This document shows, piece by piece, positions 1 to 10,182 of a stretch of DNA of 64,000 nt. The notes under the pieces were generated by a model, which saw only the letters and a program-made list of their open reading frames with translations, was not told where the DNA came from and made no database searches. The DNA is from Tetraselmis striata (lineage: Eukaryota; Chlorophyta; Chlorodendrophyceae; Chlorodendrales; Chlorodendraceae): positions 62,001 through 126,000 of the forward strand of contig VCJN01001754.1 of the NCBI GenBank assembly GCA_006384855.1, read 5' to 3'. Positions within the stretch are counted from its first letter, which is position 1, and every line of letters begins with the position of its first letter. A program made the position numbers and the translations under genes.

Positions 1-262
1 AGTCAGGGGGGACGCTGCGTGGAACGCAGCGAAAACTGGAAGATGGCAGGCTCAATTATTACGGCTGCTTTTATGTCTACTAGTGCTTCACCCAAAAAGG
101 GCGCAACGACATGTGCCTAGTTCCCGCACCACTAGCAGCACTTGTAGCCGAAAAGCGGTTAGTGAAAGGAGGAAACCCCATAAACTAGTTTAGATCATTT
201 CAAAGTTGAATATGGTTCTGCTAGTCATGAGAAAACGGAGAGCGCGGCGGATTGAGGATTGC
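1..262 (-). mobile_element. Right-end fragment of the DIRS-type element, inverted
   Basis: The reverse complement of 13-198 matches the 188-bp terminal repeat of the element at 10183-13329, including the terminal hairpin (CGCTGCG, 5-base loop, CGCAGCG). The stretch 199-262 matches the reverse complement of the DNA just left of the right repeat (about 13040-13102), and 1-12 matches the bases just after it (13291 on). So this is the right end of a second copy in the opposite orientation, cut by the window edge. The recombinase expected further inside is absent, so the copy is truncated at about 262. Confidence 0.85.
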
Positions 263-869
263 GGGGCATAATGCCTTCCTTGTCGCGCTGAAGCACATCG
301 AGGAGAAACTGTGCTGCCTCTATGCTGATCCGGACATACTCACAGACCATCACTTATCCTGGTTTGGCCCGTCCTCACGGGATGTGGGGCAGTATGTGTG
401 GTGCACATATAACACATTGAACCTGCACTACTAGATAGCTGAATTTCCGTATAGATGCTGAGTGAAATCGATCAAAGCTATACTGCCCAGCATTCCCGCC
501 CAGCGCCCCGGCCGTGGCTGCGCCGCGCACCCAACCCCCACCGCCAGAAACCTAGCCCCCTTGCGGTTTGGATCAGCGGCGGCTGTGAGGTCTCCACCAT
601 CTGAATCGACAGCGGTTTTAAACAGCCCTTGCTGGCAGTCTGCCAAGGGAGGTGACACAATTGGGGACAGTCATATATGTAAGGCTTGTCAGAGTTACAC
701 CATGCTAAAACTACAGCATTTTTGCGTGCTGCTACTCGCTACTTTACTAGCTATGGGCAACTATGCCTCATCTGTCTGCAGTCTACTCTGCCAAAGGGGG
801 GGGGGGGGGGGGGGCATCTTCTCAGCTGGTCTCACTGCAAAATTTCGTGACTCGAATAATATAGAACAA
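263..869. other. No recognisable gene; short open stretches and a G19 tract
   Basis: A short open stretch at 252-434 on the plus strand reads like protein but has no ATG, no known motif and no splice context I can defend. A run of 19 G lies at 796-814. I see nothing else assignable. Confidence 0.4.
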
Positions 870-1488
870 GATCCTGGCAGCCGGTATGTATCTGCCCATT
901 GCATGATGGGGGTCATTACGGAGGCCGCTGGCCCGATGACTTCGTCCACGCCTCATGGCATGTTGGGGTACGGCAGAAAGGTTGCCGTGAGTGTTGCAGC
1001 TACACTTGCTGAGTGCGGGTAATCGGGGACGATGCCACCCGCCACGTCGGCTTCCAAATTCTTGGCAGTCTCTCTCAGTCTGCGCACATTGGTCGCCGCG
1101 TCATGGGGATGGTTCATGTTTAAGTAGCAGGAAAGTAGGGCCGTAGCCGCGAGCGCCATTGCCATGAACAACTTTAACTGGTCCGTTCGACGAAGGCTGC
1201 CCGCAACTTGGGGTTCCCTAGTGGGTCCTTCCCTATGCATACTTCCAGGGCGCGGTACAGCTAATCCCGCGCCGCAGCGAGCCATGTCCCGTCCACTTCG
1301 CTAAACATGTCTCCATCAGAAACCCGGGTATCGTCCAGCGCGTCTAAGATGAAGAACTTCCAGCCCCGGAGAGCCTCTGCCCCAACGGTGTGGATGCCCG
1401 GCCATGCCAGTTCCTTGTTGAGGGAGGTATACATATTGGTGTCGCTCTTGCGGGTTGCAACCCACCCCGGCTCGAGATGGGTGCTTTA
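870..1488 (-). pseudogene. Decayed protein-coding remnant, unknown family
   Basis: Read on the minus strand from about 1488, the frame has protein-like composition (for example HLEPGWVATRKSDTNMYTS, then LAWPGIHTVGAEALRGWKFF). It is broken by a stop near 1265 and continues through several frame changes to about 870, including a segment with a hydrophobic run (MAMALAATALLSCYL) that could be one membrane helix. I recognise no family. Multiple stops and shifts argue for a dead gene, although one or two breaks could be unrecognised introns. Confidence 0.4.
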
Positions 1489-1489
1489 A

Positions 1490-1625
1490 TATATATAATT
1501 ATCGCGTTACATATCTTATTATAATTATAGGTTTTACATAATAATATGATTATATATATATATATATATATTCATGTAAATATATATTAGATTATATTAT
1601 ATATTATATAATATACAGAATAATA
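1490..1625. repeat. AT-rich island with (TA)n
   Basis: Almost pure A/T with a (TA)n core near 1551-1571, between a coding remnant on each side. Simple sequence; no gene. Confidence 0.8.
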
Positions 1626-2208
1626 ATGTGGCCCGCATAGTTCAGGACGTGCTAAAGGCACTGTTCCACGGCGAGGCGACCAACTGCCATATATATGCGC
1701 GTTCACCCAGAGCAGCTCCAAGCCGAGGACGCTTTCGGCTTTGCTCTCGCGGACATACTGGACAACTGCATTGAGCGGAAGCAGTACGACGAAGCCGGGA
1801 AGGAGAACCTGCGTGATGCAGGCTTTCAAGTGTCCGATGAGGGTGTCGTCTCGTTGTGTTTTACCCGTCCGTACCAGACGCGACGCGTGCCCAACTCTTG
1901 AACCCAGTACCCAAGCCCCCCCTCCCCCCCCCACCCCCCCCCACGGGATCTGACATGGGAGCTGGCGTTAAGAACGCCTCCGTCGACGGTCCATGCCATA
2001 CTCCCACGAGCCGAGGGCTGGAGTCCACCTTGAAAGGTACAGTGAGTTGGCGGGTGGCTGACATGATTGTGTGGATCATTTGAATTTCACAGGCGTTGAC
2101 CGCCCCGTGCCATTTTTTGCTGTCGCTAATCCAGCCAAGGACAAGGCGGTGCTGTCGGTTGTCTTTGACGATTGCTGGCCGCGCGACACTCAGACGGGCA
2201 TCCCTTAG
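1617..2208 (+). pseudogene. Probable decayed spliced gene with a 56-bp intron
   Basis: An open stretch from 1617 shifts frame near 1690 and continues as a protein-like segment to 1901 (ending in RRVPNS). A second frame open from 1856 runs through 1955 (ATG) to 2036, where a donor (AAAG/GTACAG) opens a 56-bp intron, 2037-2092, ending TTTCACAG. Splicing keeps the frame, joining ...GLESTLK to GVDRPVPFFAVANPAKDK and running to TAG at 2206-2208. The reading across the junction is convincing protein, but I do not recognise the family. A poly-C tract at 1918-1942 lies inside the frame and may be a slippage-prone break. It could be a live small gene starting at 1955. Confidence 0.4.
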
Positions 2209-2253
2209 GCTAGCTCGAGGTCTGCGAGGTGACGCCGCACCGGGAAGCCGCAG

Positions 2254-2340
2254 GTGAGTCGCGTTTGTTTTCGCACTTGTTCGAATACACAGCCACCGCC
2301 GCCGCGACAAGCAATCAACACGCATACTGACTTTCGAAGT
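2254..2340 (+). other. Possible intron in the leader of the next gene
   Basis: A strong donor CAG/GTGAGT sits at 2254. Acceptors are available at 2291-2292 and 2339-2340, the second just before the ATG at 2345. This would make the next reading frame the coding exon of a transcript starting further left. Inferred from splice consensus only. Confidence 0.3.
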
Positions 2341-2344
2341 TGCT

Positions 2345-2791
2345 ATGTCGGACCCCCGCCCAGTCTCTACGTTTGGCATCAAGCTGATCGTATCGAGTGC
2401 TCAACGCAACAAAATCGTGTCGCTGCCGCTGGCGGGCACCGCTGCGTCGCCAAAGCTCCACGGCTTGGTGGGCGTGCTGGCGCAGCAGCAAAAGAGGGCG
2501 GGCGGCATCATCAAGCACAACACCAACCCGGTCAAGAACCTGGCCGCCACGCAAGCCGCCCCCGGCGACACCGTCGACGAGGGCAGTAGCCCGGAGCCCT
2601 CGGCCAAGAAGGCCAAGCAGCCCGCCAAGCCGGCGGCTGGAGTGCCGGCCCGGGGCCGGGGTGGTGCTGGGGCTAGGGCGGGCGGTGGGACGTTCGGGTC
2701 GCGGGCCGGCCGCCGGGCGGCCGTAGCCGCTGCCTCCACCCGCGAGCAGCAGGCCGGCCGCCGTGGCGGTCCCGGCCGAAACCGGATGTAA
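2345..2791 (+). CDS. Hypothetical basic, low-complexity 148-aa protein
   Basis: The frame opens at an ATG in good context (TGCTATGTCG) and runs 148 codons to TAA. Residues 1-60 look globular (SAQRNKIVSLPLAGTAAS and neighbours). Residues 75-148 are rich in Ala, Gly, Arg and Pro, with RGRGG-type clusters and a KKAKQPAKPA basic run, as in nucleic-acid-binding or chromatin-associated tails. GC content is much higher than in the flanks. I do not recognise the family; the RG-rich end also resembles retroelement gag tails, so a gag fragment is an alternative. Confidence 0.45.
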   Translation: MSDPRPVSTFGIKLIVSSAQRNKIVSLPLAGTAASPKLHGLVGVLAQQQKRAGGIIKHNTNPVKNLAATQAAPGDTVDEGSSPEPSAKKAKQPAKPAAGVPARGRGGAGARAGGGTFGSRAGRRAAVAAASTREQQAGRRGGPGRNRM

Positions 2792-3078
2792 ATGATTTAT
2801 TCCGCCCGCCCACTGCCGCGCGCCTCGCCGCCCACTGCCGCGCACCCGCTCAGTGGCTGTGCCGCGCGCGCTATCGCGGATTAGGCCAGAGCGTAGCGAG
2901 ATCGTCGGGCTTCTAGAGGCAGATGCTGAAATAATCCACCGCGAATATAGCGTGGTGATGATGGGTGATATGCGCCTGATGCAGTTTATTACGAGTATGT
3001 CACGGAATGACTACAGACGAATGTCATACTACTGGCAAGATTACATGATGAGTACATGGTATTACAATATAATTATGA

Positions 3079-3354
3079 GCTGGTGCGGAAGCCTACTGCG
3101 CCTGTCAGGCAACCGACGCGCGAACAGTATATTGTTGCACGGATTGCGGGACGGCTTTGTGCGCGACATGTGCATGGCGAAGAGATAACGGTGCGTCTGA
3201 ATGGTTTATATGCACAGCGTGCAGTTTGCCAGCCGAAGCAGCGGGTCACGCTGCGGAATGGACGAGGCTGGGGCAACTGGCGGACAATCTGGAAGCACAA
3301 CGCCTGAGGACGTCGTCCAAGGAAACTTATGAGGCATCGCTGGCAATTTTTTAG
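3079..3354 (+). CDS. Cys-rich zinc-binding-like open segment
   Basis: This frame is open for 91 codons without an early ATG; the first ATG is at 3157. It encodes C-x-C, then CC-x2-C-x4-C-x2-C, then WFIC-x2-C and a downstream His, a spacing typical of a small zinc-binding fold. Residues include YCCTDCGTALCATC and EWFICTACSL. The absence of a start suggests an exon or a gene fragment, and competing frames overlap it. No family can be named. Confidence 0.35.
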   Translation, partial: AGAEAYCACQATDARTVYCCTDCGTALCATCAWRRDNGASEWFICTACSLPAEAAGHAAEWTRLGQLADNLEAQRLRTSSKETYEASLAIF

Positions 3355-3768
3355 CTGTTCTGCATGGCCAGAGATGTGTCACCCTTTCCTGCGACGGTAG
3401 GACTTCTGCGCACATTTTGCACACTGATACATTTGTGACTTAAAACACCGGCCTACAACAGTTTGAGCTCGAATAGTAGCCGCTATCAATGACTGACATG
3501 AGCGCCAACATCGGTCGCTGTCACGCACCGATTGGTCGTTGCCAAACTACCCCTGCCATGCGGCGGCGGTCAGAGAATTGCTACCGGTGGTGGCCAAGCG
3601 GGCTGCACGTCGTAAGCCCGGCACACGCCTAGCACTGGCCTTGAGCGAGTGTCTTAATATCTACAGGCGGGGCTTCAACCTCAGCCGGTCATATATGGTT
3701 TCCACCAGCAGTTATGCCTAGTTTTTTAAAATCTAGGCTGCCTGCGGAGGGGGGCTGCAGCGCAGCTT

Positions 3769-3987
3769 CGGATAAAACATCATATCCTCCATAATGGGTT
3801 CATATCATTTGAACCAGCCTCACATGTGCAGATCTGCAGATGTGCGCACTCCCCACATCCCTACATTGGCATCTGCGTTGATGTCAATAAAGATGTGGAC
3901 AATAGGCAAGAGGCTTTCGCTTACATTCCAGTCGACATCGCTTCATTACAAATCAAACTGGTGCAGCTGCGCAAGAACAATACCTGA
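3769..3987 (+). pseudogene. Protein-like open remnant, unknown
   Basis: The frame reading NGFISFEPASHVQICRCA and VDVNKDVDNRQEAFAYIP ends at TGA 3985-3987, five bases before a possible donor (AAG/GTATTT). It reads like real protein but has no start and no recognised domain. Another short open stretch precedes it at 3541-3720 in a different frame. Confidence 0.3.
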
Positions 3988-3989
3988 AG

Positions 3990-4700
3990 GTATTTCGGCC
4001 CCCGACGGGCGGTTATTTGCTCACACCACCGACTACACCTAGGTTGAGGCCGGCTACCTTCTTTGGGAAGCCTTAGACGCTGGATTTTCAGTAGCATTTA
4101 AGCAAGCATATGTCCGTATCCAGGCGCGGCAACCCGCACCGCGGACGTGTCACGGGTCTCAAGCCATTCCGGCCGGAAGTCGTTGAAATTGAAATTGATT
4201 ACAACTGCTAGTCTGCTGCATCCAATCGCTCAGACTGAGTTGTTCTGACGACATGCTATCTCTTAACCACAGTGGGGAACACGAAATGTTATCACAGCTC
4301 AAGCTATCGGCCATCCTCCTATGTTTCCTAGCCCCTCCTCCGTCCAGCAGTGGGCTATAGGTAAGACAGCATCGCCCCCGTGCTGTCCCTACCGAAGTCA
4401 GGCCCATCCCATCCAGAGCTCAGCATGAGACAAGGTAAGGCAGCCACAGGTATCCCGCCTACTCCTACTAAGGTGTGAGGGGGGAGGGGAGCTACCCGGA
4501 ATAGCTGTATGGTGCTCAGTATTTATATATATACCGCTGAGCCGGCTAGCTTGGTGGGGTGGGGGCTACAATGCTCTCCATCTTATAATTTTGGCATAGT
4601 GTACTGCATATAATAAGGCATGATGACTTCGTCTGATGCATGTACCATGCCCGCAGGTCGGGCGATACGCTGTCTATTCCTTGCGGGGGGGGGGGGGGGG
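3990..4700. other. No supported gene; G25 tract
   Basis: No convincing frame on either strand. A run of 25 G at 4685-4709 marks the left limit of the retroelement fragment that follows. Confidence 0.5.
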
Positions 4701-4739
4701 GGGGGGGGGCAAGTGCGGGTAAATGTGCAATCCGGGGTG

Positions 4740-6513
4740 ACTGTATCGGCTAAAAATAACTGCGGACCTTGGGTTGGGGCGCTGATGATAGTCGCGGGAC
4801 CCAAGCGGACCCCTCGACCGCTTGGAATCCGCATAGAAGCGCCGGGTTGGGAGCCGCCGAAAACGTACGGATTGGACTCTTGACTATAAAGCATGATCGC
4901 GGAACGCATCAGAGGATGCCAAACATGGTCCTAGAGCAGTGTGCGGAACATTTTGGAACGGTGGAAAGAATTGAACGCGTTCTCGGCGTCGAGCTGCACC
5001 AAGACGAGGGATGGATCCGAGTCTAGGAGGGATCGCACGAGAAATTGGACTAATTCCACGCTACCCTTAACCCCAATTGGACGATGGGCTCGCCATGAGC
5101 GCGCAAGAGGACGCGCATAGCGTACCGGACGAGCACGCTGCCGATGCCACGACGCTAGCATGGACCTCCGCATTCGCGATGGTCTCAGCGACGCCACGGA
5201 GGTGGGAGCGCGAGCAGAGGGCACGGAGAGCCTCAAAGTGGATGCCATTTAGGAATGGGGCGGAACCATTGGGGCTGCTGGACAAACGTCCACTGAGGCC
5301 TCAGGGTAAGTGGTCCAACGAGAACGGACGCGGGAGCGCGCAAGGAATATGGTCCGGAGTCTGGGGATGCAACATGAAGAGCTCGTCGCGAAGCCGCGGG
5401 CCAGCGGGCGCGAGCGGGACTGAGTGAAGGGCGGCATCTACGCGGCTGTACTCGCCCACCGCAGCCAAGGTCCGAGCAGCTTTGCGTTTGGTAGCTGGCG
5501 GTGGGTCCCCACAAGTGGCCGACGCTTGAGCCACGTAATCATGATTAAGGAGGAGCCCGGACATAGGCGTGCGTGCGCGCGAGGGCGAAACGTGTCTAGG
5601 TCACCATGCTTCCAATGCGAGAGACGGTTGTCGCGGTATCAACCGGGTCAAAGGGTAAAGACCCCGGCGGGGAGTCAGCCATGGGCCGCAATATCAACCG
5701 GAGGAACAATAGGTAGGCACTCCACGCAGCATGGGCAACCTCAGATTGGCTCGCGCGGCCCTTGAACGAGAGGGCGTAGGTAAGGGCAGCGTCGTGCTGG
5801 GATTTGACCAAGGCAACCACGGACTTAGGGCATCCATTAGCGCAAGTAGCAGACCGGAAGGACTGGAGAGTCGACTCAAAGAAATCAAGCTGCGAGGCGC
5901 CACCGCGGGCACCACGATCGAAACACCAGCGCGCAGCCGGGGGCATATCGCCCAAACCCTCCGCGGTACGTGGCCCACCCCGGAGCGAGGGAGAAGGACG
6001 GAAGCCGGCTGGGCCGCGCCTGCCGCACGTGACCGAAGGTGCCGACCAAGGCCGGAAGTATGGAACCGCAAGCCGCAGCGCTGGCACGCCGACATCAAAT
6101 GCCGATCCGCGTCACAAACATGACATCCGTCGGCCGGCTGGGCGGCTAAACATGCCGACGAGGAGGTCATGTGGGCCCGCAAATCATTCACGCGTGGATA
6201 GGGATGAGCACACCAGACGCAATTGAGGGTCGCAGGTTGGCTCGGCGCAGCACCCTGTGATAGCGGCACCATGGCTGGCGAGGTCTCGGGAGGAGGGCCC
6301 GAGGGCAATGGGGGCATCGGGGTGACGACCAAGGGCAAGGGCCGGTGGCGAGCAATGGTTGGCTGCGCTGGCTGGCTGTGGGCTGACGACTCGGAGGGGG
6401 TGGCGACCGCGGGGGAAGGCCCAGAAGTGCTGCCACCGGAACAATAAACCAAGCGAGCGCCGTCCGGTGTTCGGGTACCAGCACCAAAAGTACCAGCGGC
6501 TGTAGGGGTACCG
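4740..6513 (-). pseudogene. 5' part of a LINE-type (non-LTR) retrotransposon, broken
   Basis: Read on the minus strand from 6513 leftward, the first part is Pro/Ala/Ser-rich. It then encodes paired Cys/His fingers (CVWCAHPYPRVNDLRAH, CHVCDADRHLMSACQRCGLR) of the kind at the N-terminus of several LINE families. After frame changes comes reverse-transcriptase core sequence: VGVKGSVELVQFLVRS, then motif A as LVQLDAENAFNSFHRSKMF near 4940-5010. A degraded motif B (SGRGVRLGP) follows near 4820. The catalytic YxDD region is not found before the G tract at 4685, so the copy is truncated as well as frameshifted. Directly upstream of its 5' end (6513-6600) lies an inverted copy of the 3' tail found at 7800-7881. 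Confidence 0.7.
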
Positions 6514-6600
6514 GTGTGAATTACAAAAAGGACAGTTCCCCAGAATTAGAAAATCAACACAGCAAGCCGCCTAAAAGCGGCCCGCATCCCGCATGAGACG
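6513..6600 (-). repeat. Inverted copy of the LINE-type 3' tail
   Basis: The reverse complement matches 7800-7881 and 8909-8990. It contains the hairpin GCCGC-CTTTTAG-GCGGC-like segment and ends in the TGTAATTCACACC motif. Its presence just upstream of a 5' end suggests head-to-tail neighbours. Confidence 0.85.
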
Positions 6601-7061
6601 GGGTACCGGTACAAGGGCGAGTACTGGTACTCAAATAAGGACGGGGGCTGCCAAATGAACGGGCACCCGTACGATTACAAAGGCCAGTAGCAATATCAGC
6701 GGCGGTGCCGGTACGAGGACTGATAATTGCACTACCAGTAGTACCACACGCAGCCAAGCCCCTCCACCTAAGGCCGAGTGTAGAGCCGTGCCTGGCTATG
6801 ACACGCAATATGCTCGGAGGGGAAGGTTCAGAGACTAGACGGGAGCCGGTGCGGCGGGGCACCGCTGTGCTCAAGATATAGTCCCTCACCACCCGAGAGG
6901 GTGCCTGTAGTGAGCTCCCCAGGGAGGGGTGAGCTACAGGGGCTGGGCCGTTCCCAACTATGTGAGATCGTATAATATGGAGCTAGTATGGGAGTGAGCT
7001 CCGCGGCTCGGGGGTTGGTGGAACGGCATGCCGCCCTCGTGACTGCCCATGTTTGTAAATA
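6601..7061. other. Spacer between the two opposite-facing element parts
   Basis: Rich in GTACCGGTAC/GGTACTGG-type short palindromes up to about 6720, then unremarkable. I see no gene. Confidence 0.5.
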
Positions 7062-7867
7062 TATGATCTCGAGGCGATCACTGTGTTCACGACCTAGGTA
7101 TCGCGGTACGGCGGGAGGTGGATGACTTGTTCCAGCAGGCAGTGCCTCTCGGCAACACCGTACCCCGGGATGAACTCAAGGACCTAGTGCCGGACGCAGA
7201 GCTCTCCCTTCCAGCGTTCAACGTCGTGACCGGGAGCTATGATCCCCGGAGCTTGAAGTCCACGCTGCTAGAGTTCAAGACTATGCGGTACGGGGTCAAG
7301 TACACTTCAGTGACCTGGGCCACGGCTGTGGATCGGTTTGAGCGCTCCCTGTTGGGCGACATACAACGGGGGTTGGCTGCGCGGGACGCGGCGTGGCACA
7401 ACACAGAGCCCGGACAGAAGGGTCCTCTTCGAGACATCCTGGATATGTCGGAGTACACGGGCATGGTCATCGGCACAGTGGGTGAGGTGAGCAAGGGGGT
7501 GCACCGCACAGTGCGTGGTATCGCATGCTTGGCTGCGGACCAGGGTGCCCTCTCATCGCGGGGCACTCGGTGCATCACCCGGGCTCACCAGGAGGCCTTG
7601 CTCGCAAGAGATTTCCTCGGGGTCCTGAGCTTGGTGGCCGCTCGAGAGCGTGCTCGCTGCCTCATCAGACGGCGCAGATTCGTCTCCCATCCCGTTGCTG
7701 AAGCTGCACAGCACGTCCGAGGATCACCTACACACACACGTGCTCGCGTGGCCCGGACTCTGAACCGTGTGCGCATCACTCATCCATCCCGCCTTATGCG
7801 GGATGCGGGCCGCTTTTAGGCGGCTTGCTGTGTTGATTTTCTAATTCTGGGGAACTGCCCTTTTTGT
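7062..7867 (+). pseudogene. Truncated 3' part of the LINE-type element (copy 1)
   Basis: Open without an ATG from 7065 to TAG 7817-7819. The protein duplicates the C-terminal two thirds of the next entry with very few changes. It lacks the N-terminal part and begins abruptly at the unit boundary (7074), so it is a partial copy made by duplication rather than a separate gene. The 3' tail follows at 7800-7881. Confidence 0.7.
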
Positions 7868-8990
7868 AATTCACACCAGTAGTACCAGTACCAGTACCAG
7901 TACTCGTGTTCAACCAGCTCGACGCGGCGTCAGGCATGTGGACAGTGGCCATCCCCACCCCGCGGACAGCCATGACTCCGCATGAGATGCGGGAGGTCGC
8001 TGCCGGGTACTTCTTTCTGCCTAGCCCGTGCTTGGCCCCGGTGGTTGGGTGCCAGATCATTCTGCCCTCGACGGAGCACAACCCCGTCATTGTTGATCTA
8101 TACGGCGACGCGCTCATGAACCTCCCGGCGCCTGGAGACGCTCACTGGCGTGTACAACACGACGCTATCGCAGATGCCCTCCGCGATCACTGTGTTCACG
8201 ACCTAGGTATCGCGGTACGGCGGGAGGTGGATGACTTATTCCAGCAGGCAGTGCCTCTCGGCAACACCGTACCCCGGGATGAACTCAAGGACCTAGTGCC
8301 GGACGCAGAGCTCTCCCTTCCGGCGTTCAACGTCGTGACCGGGAGCTATGATCCCCGGAGCTTGAAGTCCACGCTGCTGGAGTTCAAGACTATGCGGTAC
8401 GGGGTCAAGTACACTTCAGTGACCTGGGCCACGGCTGTGGATCGGTTTGAGCGCTCCCTGTTGGGCGACATACAACGGGGGTTGGCTGCGCGGGACGCGG
8501 CGTGGCACAACACAGAGCCCGGACAGAAGGGTCCTCTTCGAGACATCCTGGATATGTCGGAGTACACGGGCATGGTCTTCGGCACAGTGGGTGAGGTGAG
8601 CAAGGGGGTGCACCGCACAATGCGTGGTATCGCATGCTTGGCTGCGGATCGGGGTGCCCTCTCATCGCGGGGCACTCGGTGCATCACCCGGGCTCACCAG
8701 GAGGCCTTGCTCGCAAGAGATTTCCTCGGGGTCCTGAGCTTGGTGGCCGCTCGAGAGCGCGCTCGCTGCCTCATCAGACGGCGCAGATTCGTCTGCCATC
8801 CCGTTGCTGAAGCTGCACAGCACGTCCGAGGATCACCCACACACACACGTGCTCGCGTGGCCCGGACTCTGAACCGTGTGCGCATCACTCATCCATCCCG
8901 CCTTATGCGGGATGCGGGCCGCTTTTAGGCGGCTTGCTGTGTTGATTTTCTAATTCTGGGGAACTGCCCTTTTTGTAATTCACACCAGTA
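7074..8990 (+). repeat. Direct tandem duplication, offset 1109 bp
   Basis: 7074-7881 matches 8183-8990 with only a few substitutions by eye. The duplicated part is the C-terminal coding region plus 3' tail. The divergence is low, so the event is recent. Confidence 0.95.
7870..8928 (+). CDS. 3' part of the LINE-type element: post-RT region and possible nuclease domain
   Basis: The frame is open from 7870 to TAG 8926-8928 with no ATG at its start, as expected for a fragment. The N-terminal part (AIPTPRTAMTPHEMREVAAG, then VDLYGDALMN and WRVQHDAIADALRD) matches the pattern of the region after the reverse transcriptase in LINE families where a YGDH-type segment is followed by H-N/D-A-I/L-x-D-A-L. 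The later part has PD (in LVPDAELSL) about 30 residues before LLEFKTMRYG, which fits a PD-...-(D/E)-x-K nuclease arrangement. I infer, without proof, a restriction-like endonuclease domain. Cys residues usual near the YGD segment are missing, so the domain may be degenerate. Confidence 0.55.
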   Translation, partial: FTPVVPVPVPVLVFNQLDAASGMWTVAIPTPRTAMTPHEMREVAAGYFFLPSPCLAPVVGCQIILPSTEHNPVIVDLYGDALMNLPAPGDAHWRVQHDAIADALRDHCVHDLGIAVRREVDDLFQQAVPLGNTVPRDELKDLVPDAELSLPAFNVVTGSYDPRSLKSTLLEFKTMRYGVKYTSVTWATAVDRFERSLLGDIQRGLAARDAAWHNTEPGQKGPLRDILDMSEYTGMVFGTVGEVSKGVHRTMRGIACLAADRGALSSRGTRCITRAHQEALLARDFLGVLSLVAARERARCLIRRRRFVCHPVAEAAQHVRGSPTHTRARVARTLNRVRITHPSRLMRDAGRF

Positions 8991-8999
8991 ACCGCGGGG

Positions 9000-9052
9000 T
9001 ACTGGTTTTGTAATTCTGGGGAACTGCCCTTTTTGTAATTCACACCAGTACC
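9000..9052. repeat. Small palindromic tail copy
   Basis: A third copy of the 3' tail, 53 bp, bounded by GTACTGGT and ACCAGTAC. Related tails occur at 37545-37570, 50425-50455 and 51546-51575. Confidence 0.75.
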
Positions 9053-9622
9053 CGCGGGATCGGGCGATGTCACTACATGTACTAATAAATAACGGCGACG
9101 ATGATGGTGACGCGCCGCCAGAAGGGGCGTGTACTACGGGCACTGGTACGGGCGGCATGTGCTACGGGTCGGGGCGCCCCCAAGGGCTGGCGCCCGGACA
9201 TGCTGCGCCACCAGCATGCCGGCAGGTTCCAAGAGCCAAGGTGCTTGGTACGTGCACGGCGAGGTTGACGAGGGGGTCGCCGGGCCAAAGGGGCGGCCGG
9301 CAGCGCACCAGGGAGCCGCAGGAGAAAGCGCGCGCGCGGAAAAAGCCAGATGCGGGCGCGGTCGGTCGCAAGTCGGTCGTAGGCGCGAAGCTACAACAAA
9401 AACGGCCGCATCGGGAAAAGGTCTCCAAGGACGCCCAACAAGCAAGGAGGGGGGGGCGGGGGGGGGGGGGGGGGGGGGGGGGGGGGCGGGTTCCGCAAGA
9501 CGCCAGGCGGGTGACGGGCAGGCGGTCGGTCGGCTGGATCCGGTGCGAGCCCCTAAGGAGAGCCTAGCGACTACTGTACATGCGGGAATGTGTAGGGCTT
9601 TATTGTCAGGACCTCTAATACT
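9053..9622. other. No supported gene; G29 tract
   Basis: GC-rich, with a run of 29 G at 9458-9486. Open frames on both strands are low-complexity and show no domain. Confidence 0.5.
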
Positions 9623-9845
9623 TGACCTCTTGCGCCAGCTGCAGTCGGAGGTCTGGCATAGCCCGTGCCGTGGCATAGACCATTGCCTCATTCGAACCCT
9701 GTATAAGGGCTAATGCACCGACCGGGTAAACCCAGGACATGCCGGGCCGATATTGCAGGACTACCTCGACCAGGAACCGAACCCGGGACCTCTCGCATAC
9801 GAGACGACCGCTCGACCGAGGGGACAAGGTATCGGGTTCTCGGTC
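9623..9845 (-). mobile_element. tRNA-derived SINE
   Basis: On the minus strand it starts with a tRNA-like head containing an A-box-like CGGTCGAGCGGTCG and a B-box-like GGGTTCGGTTCC. A shared body follows (CAATATCGGCCCGG, then TTCGAATGAGGCAATGGTC), ending in CGCAAGAGGTCAAG. Related copies occur at 47930-48095 and 50702-50835. Transcription would be by RNA polymerase III from the internal boxes. It is not a functional tRNA gene: no intact cloverleaf can be drawn. Confidence 0.75.
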
Positions 9846-10182
9846 CTGCGCACAGCATACCGTACATCCTACATACCACTTGTTATCATCAAATGTACGA
9901 TAGGTCGTAGTCGCTCCGAGTATTTTACGGAAATTACTTGTACTATAGAATGTACGGTAAATCAAAATTATTTGCTGCTGTGCCGAAAATGAGCTACTGT
10001 ATTTCCCTACTGCTCTCATAGTTTGCGCGGTCAAACGGGCATGTTTTGGATCGGGAATGTCAGTAGGGACAAAACTTATTGGCAACCTTGACCTTGGCCT
10101 TGACCTTGACCTGCTGTCCGCGGCCCCAAAATTCCATTTTTGTCGTTTCAAGGCTTTCAAGGCTGTAACATAAACTACATGT
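9846..10182. other. Intergenic, no gene seen
   Basis: AT-rich DNA. One short motif (CGAGTATTTTACGG) recurs near 63257. It contains the short repeat CTTGACCTTGGC/CTTGACCTTGACC near 10087-10110. Confidence 0.5.
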
